A stretch of DNA of 8,222 bases. Source: JAUSIF01 sp964620215 (GTDB lineage: Bacteria; Pseudomonadota; Alphaproteobacteria; Rhizobiales; Xanthobacteraceae). Positions 1-6,572 of the stretch are shown one piece after another. Positions within the stretch are counted from its first letter, which is position 1. Every line of letters starts with the position of its first letter. The stretch is from the NCBI GenBank assembly GCA_964620215.1, contig CAZUJE010000128.1, positions 1 to 8,222 on the forward strand, in the 5' to 3' direction. A program made the position numbers and the translations under genes. Under the pieces are notes generated by a model. It saw only the letters and a program-made list of their open reading frames with translations. It was not told the DNA's origin and searched no databases.

Positions 1-3
1 TGG

Positions 4-82
<79 letters not shown>

Positions 83-160
83 CATTTCCGGTCTGAAATT
101 TCGAGAGCTTCCGTCAGTTGAGGGCGAGCGAAGATTGCCAGCCTCGCAGGAATGCGATGC

Positions 161-1819
161 TCAGGCCGCGCGAACGGTCGATAGGAAGCGATCGACCTGC
201 ACCTTGAGCTGGTTGCTCTCGCCAGAAAGCGAGCGGGCGGAAGCGAGCACCTGAGCCGACGCGGAGCCGGTTTCGTTGGCGCCCCGGTTCACGTCGGTGA
301 TGCTGGTGGCGACTTCGCTGGTGCCTTGCGCCGCGACCTGAATGCTGCGGGAGATTTCCTCGGTGACGGCGCCCTGTTCCTCCGCCGCTGCGGCGATGAT
401 GGAGGCGATGTTGGAAATTCGCTCTATCGTGGTTCCGATTTCTTTGATGTCGGCGACTGACTCGCGGGTCGCAGCCTGAATGCCCGCAATCTGCGCGGTG
501 ATTTCATTGGTCGCTTTAGCGGTTTGGGCCGAAAGGATTTTCACTTCTTGCGCGACGACCGCGAAGCCTTTGCCCGCCTCGCCCGCGCGCGCGGCTTCGA
601 TGGTGGCGTTAAGGGCAAGCAGATTGGTTTGCTCCGCGACTGCGGTAATGAGCTTCACGACATCACCGATACGGTCCGCCGCCTGCGAAAGCTCCGCGAT
701 ACGCATGTCGGTTTTGCGTGCCTGCTGGACCGCTTGTTCCGCGATCTGGTTCGATTCCTGAACGTGGCGGGCGATCTCGTGAATCGAAGCGGTCATCTCC
801 TCGGTGGCGGAGGCGACGGCTTCCACGTTAGCGGATGCCTGCTCGGAGGCCACGGCGACGCTTGATGAAAGATTCTGCGTGGTTTCTGCGGTCTTGGTGA
901 GCGTGCGTGCGGCGCTCTCCAACTGGCCGGAAGCTTGCGAAACGGTCACGACGATATTTCCAATCGCCGCCTCGAAATCGTTGGCAAGACGGCTCATGTC
1001 GGCCTTGCGCAATTCGACGACACGCTTTTCGGAATCCGCCTGCTCCGAACGCAGGCGCTCCGCTTCGATCATGTTGGCTTTGAACACCTGCACGGCGACG
1101 GCCATGCTTCCGATTTCGTCCTTGCGGTTCTGATCGGCGACGCTCACTTCCAATTCGCCCCTGGAGAGTTTCTGCATGGTCGAGGCGAGCCGCTTCAGGG
1201 GCTGGGTAATCGCGCGGCCAAGGAAAAATGCGATAACGGCACCGGCGGTAATTCCGAGCAGAATAAAAATCAAACCAAGATAGCGCGCGGTGCTGACCGC
1301 TTCTTCTACCTGGGAGCCAACTTCATTTGCGTTGGCGATTTGCAGCGCTACAAGTTCATCGAGACTTGTGCGGATTTCGACTTCAACCTGTTTCAGGGAG
1401 TGCTGGGAAGGGATGTCAGTAGCGGTCGAGGCTCCAAGCAGGATCTGGGCCTTCTGCGCCCATTCCCAGATGTCGCTTCGCAGCGAATTCAGGATGTCAT
1501 TTGCTTTGGTAGAAGTGATCGCTTCAGAAACCCGGTCCAGCTGGGCGCTGAGCTTAGCCATTCGCGCCTCAAAATCGACAAGTGCCCCTTTCGATTCTGG
1601 CTTCGTAGTGGCTTCGAGATAGTCCGCGAGAAATTCCTGCGCGTCGCGATAACTCGACCATGCGGCGCGTGCATTGTCGACACCCATGATCGGTTTTGTA
1701 GCAACAAAGATCGCTTTCTCGCCTACCGAGCCGAGGCTCGAGAGCATCAGAAAACCCTGAATTGCTCCGATAAAAACAACCGCGGTAAACGCGGCGAACA
1801 TACGTTGCAAGGTGGACAT
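161..1819 (-). CDS. Methyl-accepting chemotaxis protein (transmembrane chemoreceptor)
   Basis: This 552-residue inner-membrane receptor should sense a ligand outside the cytoplasm and control CheA kinase through CheW. Visible parts in order: transmembrane helix 1 at about 8-30; a mostly helical sensor region of about 150 residues (31-180), of the four-helix-bundle sort; transmembrane helix 2 at about 181-201; a HAMP linker at about 202-254, including the DEIG motif; and a long coiled-coil signalling domain to the C-terminus. The conserved hairpin tip is around 396-415, with QTNLLALNATIEAARAGE. Glutamate/glutamine-rich stretches around 340 and 479-488 are candidate methylation sites. There is no C-terminal CheR/CheB-tethering pentapeptide; the protein ends in VRAA. 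Start ATG at 1817-1819 has a weak GAGAG upstream. No che genes are nearby, so it is an orphan receptor and its ligand cannot be told from sequence. Confidence 0.95.
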   Translation of the reverse strand: MSTLQRMFAAFTAVVFIGAIQGFLMLSSLGSVGEKAIFVATKPIMGVDNARAAWSSYRDAQEFLADYLEATTKPESKGALVDFEARMAKLSAQLDRVSEAITSTKANDILNSLRSDIWEWAQKAQILLGASTATDIPSQHSLKQVEVEIRTSLDELVALQIANANEVGSQVEEAVSTARYLGLIFILLGITAGAVIAFFLGRAITQPLKRLASTMQKLSRGELEVSVADQNRKDEIGSMAVAVQVFKANMIEAERLRSEQADSEKRVVELRKADMSRLANDFEAAIGNIVVTVSQASGQLESAARTLTKTAETTQNLSSSVAVASEQASANVEAVASATEEMTASIHEIARHVQESNQIAEQAVQQARKTDMRIAELSQAADRIGDVVKLITAVAEQTNLLALNATIEAARAGEAGKGFAVVAQEVKILSAQTAKATNEITAQIAGIQAATRESVADIKEIGTTIERISNIASIIAAAAEEQGAVTEEISRSIQVAAQGTSEVATSITDVNRGANETGSASAQVLASARSLSGESNQLKVQVDRFLSTVRAA

Positions 1820-1849
1820 GGTCTGCGGCTCTCTAGTTTGTCGATACGG

Positions 1850-1860
1850 TCAGTGACTGA
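1850..1860. promoter_or_regulatory. 11-bp perfect palindrome upstream of the chemoreceptor gene
   Basis: TCAGT-G-ACTGA is a perfect inverted repeat whose near edge is 30 bases upstream of the chemoreceptor start codon. It lies in the 231-base spacer (1820-2050) shared with the divergent crotonase gene. Its position would suit an operator or part of the promoter region, but it is short and could be chance. No convincing -35/-10 pair was identified for either gene. The spacer also has an AT-rich patch at about 1948-1985, the likeliest place for promoter elements. Confidence 0.25.
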
Positions 1861-2009
1861 GAGCGTTTCGTGCTGAAGTGCTTAAGGATCACGGAGGCTG
1901 CCCCACCTGAATCGTGCCGAATGGCGCCAACCCTCTGCTTTCGTGGTTACTAAAAGATTAAAATGCTAGGATTTTGCTTCTTTTGGCGGCAGTTGCGGTG
2001 ATCTTCGCC

Positions 2010-2054
2010 ATGCCGCAAAAACGGCGGCTGTATCTCGATGCGAGGGGCGGATGA
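2010..2054 (+). CDS. Possible 14-codon upstream ORF overlapping the crotonase start
   Basis: An ATG at 2010 opens a short frame (MPQKRRLYLDARGG) whose TGA stop at 2052-2054 overlaps the crotonase ATG at 2051-2053 in an ATGA arrangement. Such overlaps often couple translation of two reading frames. Against it, there is only a weak GGTG upstream at a loose distance, the peptide resembles nothing I know, and a frame this short occurs readily by chance. It also contains a small inverted repeat, GCCG at 2012-2015 with CGGC at 2022-2025. I list it as a possible leader peptide, not as an established gene. Confidence 0.15.
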   Translation: MPQKRRLYLDARGG

Positions 2055-2830
2055 GCGGAAAAGTTCACTCCAAGACAAACGGCATGATCGCGACGGTGAC
2101 GATCGACAACCCGGGCAGGCTGAATGCCTTATCGCAGGATATGTGGAAACAGCTGCGTGCGGTTTTCGAGCAATTATCCGCCGATTTGTCCCTTCGCTGC
2201 GTCGTCATTCGCGGGGCAGGGGACAGCGCGTTCGCGGCCGGGGCCGACATCGCCGCTTTCGAGAAAGAACGCTTCGATATTCCCTCAGCGAAACAATACG
2301 GCGTGTCGGTCCATACAGCGCTTGATGCTGTCGAGAACTGCCCGCATCCGGTGATCGCGATGATTAAAGGTCCGTGTGTCGGCGGGGGGCTCGAGATCGC
2401 GTCACGCTGCGATATGCGGATTTGCGGGACTGGTTCGCGTTTCGGAATTCCGGTGAACCGGCTCGGTGCGGTGGTGGCCTATCAGGAAATGCGTCCACTC
2501 ATTGCGGCGGCAGGTCCGGCAACGGCACTCGAAATTTTGCTGGAAGGCCGTGTTTTTGGTGCGGAGGAAGCGGAGAAGAAGGGGCTTGTTACAAAACTCG
2601 TGCCTGATGCCGAGGTAGAGAAAGAGACTTATGCAACGGCCGGCCGGATTGCCGATGGCGCCCCGCTGGTCGCGCGCTGGCACAAGAAATTCGTGCGCCG
2701 GCTGCTCGATCCGAAGCCCTTGAGTGAAGCCGAGCTTGAAGACAATTATGCCTGCTTCGCCACGGAGGATTTCCAGACCGGATTTCGCTCTTTCCTTGAA
2801 AAGAAAAAACCGGTGTTCAAGGGCCGCTAA
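2051..2830 (+). CDS. Enoyl-CoA hydratase/isomerase (crotonase) family protein
   Basis: A 259-residue protein, the usual length for a bacterial crotonase, probably cytoplasmic and acting on an acyl-CoA. The oxyanion-hole segments are clear: FAAGADI at 61-67 (backbone of Ala63) and the glycine run at 111-113 (Gly112). Glu115, the equivalent of rat enoyl-CoA hydratase Glu144, is kept. The position of the second catalytic glutamate (rat Glu164, normally in a Pro-Glu pair) is Val135 in FGIPV. I recall relatives with Ile or Val there that are still named enoyl-CoA hydratase. Simple hydration by the two-glutamate mechanism is therefore doubtful, and isomerase or another thioester reaction is possible. 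The start at 2051 has GAGGGG at 2042-2047. The stop directly abuts the CoA-transferase ATG, so the two are very likely co-transcribed and translationally coupled. Confidence 0.9.
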   Translation: MSGKVHSKTNGMIATVTIDNPGRLNALSQDMWKQLRAVFEQLSADLSLRCVVIRGAGDSAFAAGADIAAFEKERFDIPSAKQYGVSVHTALDAVENCPHPVIAMIKGPCVGGGLEIASRCDMRICGTGSRFGIPVNRLGAVVAYQEMRPLIAAAGPATALEILLEGRVFGAEEAEKKGLVTKLVPDAEVEKETYATAGRIADGAPLVARWHKKFVRRLLDPKPLSEAELEDNYACFATEDFQTGFRSFLEKKKPVFKGR

Positions 2831-4045
2831 ATGACATCATCGAAACCGCGCGGGCCGCTCAAAGGCCTGAAAGTGATCGAGCTTTGCCACGTAATGGCGG
2901 GGCCGGTGACTGGTCTGATGCTGGCGGATATGGGTGCGGACGTCATCAAGGTCGAGAAAATTCCGGGCGGAGACGATACACGCCGCTTTACGCCGCCCGT
3001 GATCGATGGCGAAGCCGCAGCCTTCATGATGATGAACCGCAACAAGCGCGGCATCGCGGTCGATCTCAAAAGCGGGGACGGAAAGAAAATTCTGCTTCGC
3101 CTGATCGAATCCGCCGACGTGCTGACGGAAAATTACCGCAAGGGCGCGATGGAGCGGATGGGCCTCGGGTATGAGACTTTGAACAAGCTCAATCCGGAAC
3201 TCGTCTATTGCTCGATTTCCGGCTTCGGCCGCACCGGTCCTTACGCGGATCGTGCGGGCTTCGATCTCGTTGGGCAAGGCATGAGCGGATTGATGTCGGT
3301 GACGGGCGAAGGGCCGGGAAGACCGCCCATTAAAGTCGGCGCGCCGGTCACTGACATCACCGCGGGCATTCTCGGCGCGATGGGCGTATTGGCTGCGCTG
3401 CATCACCGTTCGAACACCGGTGAGGGACAGTTTGTCGATACTTCATTATTCGAAGCAGGAATCGTGCAGACCTACTGGCAGTCGGCAATTGCACTCGCGA
3501 CCGGCGTGGCACCCGGCCCAATGGGTTCCGCGCATCCCTTGAACGCGCCCTATCAGGCGTTTCAGACCAGCGACCGCTGGATCACGGTGGGGGCCGCCAA
3601 CCAGACCAACTGGCTTCGCTTGGCCGAACTTCTCGGAATGCAACAGCTTGCGGATGATCCTCGTTTCAAGACAGGCGACGACCGTATCCGGAATTACGCA
3701 GTGCTCGCGGAGGCGCTTGCCCCCGCATTCAAAACGCGCGGCAGCGCCGAATGGCTGGAGGCTTTGGAGAAGGCGAAGATTCCGGCTGGCCCAGTGCTCG
3801 ATGTTTCGGAAATGCACAAAGACCCGCAAACCGTTGCCCGCGAAATGGTGACGGAAGCGCATCACAGCAAACTCGGCCCGGTGAAAACCATCGGCGCGCC
3901 GGTGAAATTTTCCGCCTCGCCCGGAGGGGTGGGGAAAGGCGCGCCGCTATATGGCGAACATACGCGCGAAGTTCTTGGAGAACATGGCTTCAGCGAAAAG
4001 GAAATCGAAGCGTTCGTGAAATCCGGCGCGGTGCAGGCAGCCTGA
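2831..4045 (+). CDS. CaiB/BaiF family (family III) CoA-transferase
   Basis: A 404-residue protein, typical for family III CoA-transferases, which move CoA from an acyl-CoA donor to a carboxylic acid and usually form interlocked dimers in the cytoplasm. Recognisable segments are the N-terminal VIELCHVMAGP with GADVIKVE at 36-43, NRNKRGIAVDLK at 69-80, and the SGFGRTGPY motif at 130-138. The likely catalytic aspartate is Asp175 in VTDITAG, matching formyl-CoA transferase Asp169. HRSNTGEGQ then leads into the second half of the fold. The ATG follows the crotonase stop with no intervening base, and AAGGG at 2819-2823 can serve as ribosome-binding site. Pairing with a crotonase recalls the CaiB/CaiD couple of carnitine metabolism, but residues do not reveal the substrate. 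Carnitine, oxalate, or a branched or aromatic acid cannot be told apart here. Confidence 0.93.
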   Translation: MTSSKPRGPLKGLKVIELCHVMAGPVTGLMLADMGADVIKVEKIPGGDDTRRFTPPVIDGEAAAFMMMNRNKRGIAVDLKSGDGKKILLRLIESADVLTENYRKGAMERMGLGYETLNKLNPELVYCSISGFGRTGPYADRAGFDLVGQGMSGLMSVTGEGPGRPPIKVGAPVTDITAGILGAMGVLAALHHRSNTGEGQFVDTSLFEAGIVQTYWQSAIALATGVAPGPMGSAHPLNAPYQAFQTSDRWITVGAANQTNWLRLAELLGMQQLADDPRFKTGDDRIRNYAVLAEALAPAFKTRGSAEWLEALEKAKIPAGPVLDVSEMHKDPQTVAREMVTEAHHSKLGPVKTIGAPVKFSASPGGVGKGAPLYGEHTREVLGEHGFSEKEIEAFVKSGAVQAA

Positions 4046-4048
4046 AAA

Positions 4049-4981
4049 TCAGTGCCGGTTCTTGCTCGGCTTTGCCCCTGCCGCCTTCGACATCGGCGCG
4101 ATTGCGCCGCGATGCTTCAGAACTTCGGCAGCCATGTTGTGACCGGCGAGGGCTGCTTCTTCTGCCTCGATTCCAGCGAGACGCGCGGCGATGAAAGCGC
4201 CGTTGAAGGCATCACCCGCTCCGGTCGGATCGACGGGATCCATCATTGAGGGCACGGGAACGGTGAATGTCTTTCCATCGCAGTAGAGCACTGCGCTCTT
4301 CGGGCCATGTTTGACCACGATCTCCTTCACACCGAAGGTCGTCAACCGTTCAACCGTTGCCTCGGGAGTTGCGTCGCCCCAGATACGCGCTTCATCGTCG
4401 AATGTCGGCAATGCGAGATCGCAGCGTTTCAATGCTTCCGAGAATACGGCGCGCGCGCGTTGCTCGTCGCCGCGCCAGCTTTGCGGACGCCAGTTGGTAT
4501 CGAAGATGATTTTTGCTCCGCGTTCACGGCCAAATTCGAGTGCAGCAAGCAATCGGCCGAGACCGACATTGGAATAAAGCGAGAGCGTGATTCCGGAGAG
4601 ATAAACGTGTGAAGCGGCCACGATTTCTTCCGCGATCCGGTCCCAGCCCGGAAGTTCGAACAATTGCCGCGCGGGCGACGTTTCCCGCCAGTAATGGATC
4701 GACGACTCTCCATTCTTGCGCGGGTCGATCATGTAAAGACCGGGCAAGCGGTCGCCGACGCGCAGGATCAGATCGGTTTCGATTCCTTCAGCTGCCGCCG
4801 TTTCCATAATGGATTCGGAAAAAGGGTCTGTGCCGATGGCGGTCGCGAACGCGACCTTTGCGCCGGAGCGGGCCAGATAAACGGATGTGTTGAAGGTATC
4901 GCCGCCGAGGCTCTGCACAAGACGCCCTTCGGCGTCGCGCGCAAGCTCGATCATGACTTCCCCGACTGAAACAATCCGCAC
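4049..4981 (-). CDS. kdgK: PfkB-family sugar kinase, probably 2-keto-3-deoxygluconate kinase
   Basis: A 310-residue ribokinase-fold enzyme, normal length for the family. The likely reaction is ATP-dependent phosphorylation of 2-keto-3-deoxygluconate to its 6-phosphate, feeding the Entner-Doudoroff aldolase. The PfkB pattern near the N-terminus is present (GGDTFNTSVYLARSG at 26-40), as is the C-terminal signature DPTGAGDAFNGAF at 251-263, with Asp257 as catalytic base and the adjacent glycines as anion hole. GLYMIDPRKNGE at 81-92, HYWRETSPAR at 96-105 and YLSGITLSLY at 127-136 are features I associate with KDG kinases over fructokinases or ribokinases. The start is GTG at 4979-4981, with AGGGG nine bases upstream (4991-4995); it preserves the first beta strand, which the next ATG (codon 9) would lose. 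Its stop is 3 bases from that of the CoA-transferase. The exact sugar (KDG or the galactose epimer) is inferred. Confidence 0.85.
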   Translation of the reverse strand: MRIVSVGEVMIELARDAEGRLVQSLGGDTFNTSVYLARSGAKVAFATAIGTDPFSESIMETAAAEGIETDLILRVGDRLPGLYMIDPRKNGESSIHYWRETSPARQLFELPGWDRIAEEIVAASHVYLSGITLSLYSNVGLGRLLAALEFGRERGAKIIFDTNWRPQSWRGDEQRARAVFSEALKRCDLALPTFDDEARIWGDATPEATVERLTTFGVKEIVVKHGPKSAVLYCDGKTFTVPVPSMMDPVDPTGAGDAFNGAFIAARLAGIEAEEAALAGHNMAAEVLKHRGAIAPMSKAAGAKPSKNRH

Positions 4982-5010
4982 CTGATTTTGCCCCTGCGAA
5001 TCAACTCACT

Positions 5011-5065
5011 CGGTAGGCACTACCGTTATCTCCCAGCAATGGGCTGGTCCATCGGGTATTACCCG
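5011..5065. promoter_or_regulatory. Cluster of three small inverted repeats ahead of the kinase gene
   Basis: The 77-base spacer between the LprI-like gene and the kinase, plus the LprI-like stop codon, holds three back-to-back inverted repeats. They are CGGTAG/CTACCG with a 3-base loop (5011-5025), CCAGC/GCTGG with a 5-base loop (5033-5047), and CGGGTA-T-TACCCG (5053-5065). None has a following T-tract on the minus strand, so none is a canonical intrinsic terminator. They could attenuate read-through from the upstream gene, stabilise the kinase leader, or bind a regulator. An 8-codon frame (MDQPIAGR, 5026-5052, minus strand) lies among them and is probably chance. Confidence 0.35.
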
Positions 5066-5472
5066 CCATAACGGCCCCCCAGCTCCTTTGCTCGCGCGCT
5101 GTTCTTATCGATGAGGCAGATCAGGCGCTCTTCGAAGGCGCCGATGCCCTTCTTGCCCTCGTAAGGAGCAACATTCTGGCACTCAAAATTCCGGAAGCGG
5201 ATAAATTGTCCCTGTACTTCCTCCAGCATGTTGCGCCATCGGGTTCTCTGGACGGGGGCAAGGTCGCCACGCGCTTCCACCACGCCGAGCGCACGCCCAT
5301 GGGCATCGGCCAGCATCTTGTCGCTGTCGCGAACGGCCGTCTCCAGGCATTCGAAATAGCTCCGCGCGACCAGTTTGCCGCGGTCGCACGCCATATCCGA
5401 CGGCCTCCGCTCCGAAGAGTAAGCGGGAGCAGCCGTAGCAATCAAAAGAAGGAAAGCGATCAGGGAGCGCAT
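5059..5472 (-). CDS. LprI-like (DUF1311) secreted protein
   Basis: A 137-residue protein starting with a Sec-type signal peptide: Arg3, hydrophobic core at about 4-16, and a plausible cleavage near residue 19 after AYS. It is therefore probably periplasmic or secreted. The mature part resembles the LprI/DUF1311 domain: a Cys-containing helix with FECLETAVRDSDKMLADAH (40-58), an FIRFRNFEC segment (90-98), then LICLIDKNSARAKEL (117-131). Cysteines 29, 42, 98 and 119 could form two disulfides. The founding member, LprI of Mycobacterium tuberculosis, is a lysozyme inhibitor; many proteobacterial relatives have no known function, so lysozyme inhibition here is only a possibility. No lipobox is seen. 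The start at 5472 lacks a good ribosome-binding site, but a stop codon lies in frame just upstream. It may be co-transcribed with the kinase 77 bases downstream. Confidence 0.75.
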   Translation of the reverse strand: MRSLIAFLLLIATAAPAYSSERRPSDMACDRGKLVARSYFECLETAVRDSDKMLADAHGRALGVVEARGDLAPVQRTRWRNMLEEVQGQFIRFRNFECQNVAPYEGKKGIGAFEERLICLIDKNSARAKELGGRYGG

Positions 5473-5487
5473 GGGGGCTTAGACCAG

Positions 5488-5517
5488 CCGGTACATTACA
5501 GTAACAGCGGTAACCGG
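5488..5517. promoter_or_regulatory. Nested inverted repeats just upstream of the LprI-like gene
   Basis: CCGGTAC (5488-5494) and GTAACCGG (5510-5517) are inverted copies differing by one bulged base, and between them lies the perfect palindrome TTAC-A-GTAA (5496-5504). The block starts 15 bases upstream of the LprI-like start codon in the 172-base spacer (5473-5644) shared with the divergent transporter gene. It could be an operator, or a 5' leader hairpin explaining the absence of a normal ribosome-binding site. The outer and inner repeats are not concentric, which weakens the operator reading. No clear promoter boxes were seen in the rest of this spacer. Confidence 0.3.
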
Positions 5518-5644
5518 AAAGAGGCGTGGTGATGCTTCCAAAAATAACCGTGTGAATATCCATTCCGCGCAAGGCTGCCATGCGGGCGGCGTTTCCGGCT
5601 TTTGGTCACTGGCGCAAGCGAAACGATCAGCCTAATCCCGTTGC

Positions 5645-6571
5645 ATGCCGAAGAAAAAAATACCCGGTAATGCAGGAGTGCCGCCTCAAGACGTTCGTTC
5701 CCCGAACGCGCTGCTCGGCATTCTGTTCGGCGCGCTTGCGGCTTTTGGCTGGGCGGCGGGCCTTGTGGGAGCGCGGCACGGCGTGCGGGCCGGGCTTTCT
5801 CCAGCCGATCTCGTTCTTTATCGCTTCGGCTTGTTCGGCCTGCTGCTGGTACCTTTTATTTTTCGCTCCGGCTTTGGATCACCGGGCGGGTTCAGTTGGG
5901 GCAAGGCTTTAGCGCTCACCTTCACGGGCGGGTTGATCACCGCATTGTGCAGCAATTCCGGATTTCTGTTTGTGCCGCTCGGACATGGAGCGGTCATTCA
6001 GCCATCATCGGCCTCGCTCGCCGGCCTGTTGTTGACCGCGATTGTCCTTGGAGAACGGCTACGGACCACGCGCGTGATCGGGGCGTTCGGCATTATCACC
6101 GGTCTAATTATTTTCGGCGGCGAATCCGTCACAACGATTGGAAGAGAGGGAATCGCAGGCGACCTCCTGTTCGTGGCAGCTGGCTCCGCCTATGCGGTGT
6201 TTGGATTGCTGCTTGCCTTGTGGCGCATCGATTCCGTCCGCGCCACCGCGGTGGCTACGGTGCTGTCGTTTCTGATCTTTCTGCCGGTCCATGCGCTGCT
6301 GTTCGGCTTCGACAGGATGATTGCCGCGGGCGTCCAGGAAAATCTGTTGCAGATATGTGCGCAGGGAATTCTGGCGGGCGCACCGGCCATGTATTTTTTC
6401 GCGCGAACGGTTGCGATTCTCGGACCCGCGCGCGCGGCGGTCTTTCCGTCGCTGGTGCCTGGTTTTGCCCTGGTGATCGGCTATCTCGCACTCGGCGAAA
6501 TTCCGACTTTGCCGCAGCTCATTGGCTTCGCCATCGTGACGGCTGGGTTCGCCTTGGTGCAGCGGCGCTGA
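5645..6571 (+). CDS. EamA/DMT-superfamily transporter
   Basis: A 308-residue inner-membrane protein of the drug/metabolite transporter superfamily, which exports or imports small metabolites such as amino acids. Ten hydrophobic helices can be placed at roughly 22-44, 54-73, 89-110, 117-136, 142-158, 170-193, 199-220, 233-253, 263-284 and 289-305. The internal duplication of the family is visible: LGERLRTTRVIGAFGIITG (135-153) matches LGEIPTLPQLIGFAIVTAG (283-301) in the second half. A basic, cytoplasmic-looking N-terminus of about 20 residues precedes helix 1. The ATG at 5645 is the first start after an in-frame TAA at 5633, though its ribosome-binding site is poor. The gene diverges from the LprI-like gene, and its stop lies one base from the aminotransferase stop. 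The substrate is unknown. Confidence 0.93.
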   Translation: MPKKKIPGNAGVPPQDVRSPNALLGILFGALAAFGWAAGLVGARHGVRAGLSPADLVLYRFGLFGLLLVPFIFRSGFGSPGGFSWGKALALTFTGGLITALCSNSGFLFVPLGHGAVIQPSSASLAGLLLTAIVLGERLRTTRVIGAFGIITGLIIFGGESVTTIGREGIAGDLLFVAAGSAYAVFGLLLALWRIDSVRATAVATVLSFLIFLPVHALLFGFDRMIAAGVQENLLQICAQGILAGAPAMYFFARTVAILGPARAAVFPSLVPGFALVIGYLALGEIPTLPQLIGFAIVTAGFALVQRR

Positions 6572-6572
6572 G

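Noticed and set aside
144..157. Small hairpin TCGCA/TGCGA with GGAA loop between the tRNA and the chemoreceptor stop
   Set aside because: The five-pair stem has no T-tract, so calling it a terminator is not supported.
935..1876. 313-codon open frame on the plus strand opposite the chemoreceptor gene
   Set aside because: It lies almost wholly antisense to a gene with unmistakable receptor domains, its translation resembles no known family, and long antisense frames are common in GC-rich DNA.
1922..1941. Sigma-54-like promoter (TGGC...TGCT) in the divergent spacer
   Set aside because: The GG and GC elements are 12 bases apart where 10 are required, so it does not fit the -24/-12 consensus.
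2837..3406. 189-codon minus-strand frame inside the CoA-transferase gene
   Set aside because: It is a shadow of a well-conserved coding sequence, without ribosome-binding site or recognisable protein features.
4092..4113. Strong GC hairpin (CGGCGC/GCGCCG) near the end of the kinase gene
   Set aside because: It lies within conserved coding sequence with no T-tract on either strand; it is explained by codons for the HRGAIAP segment.
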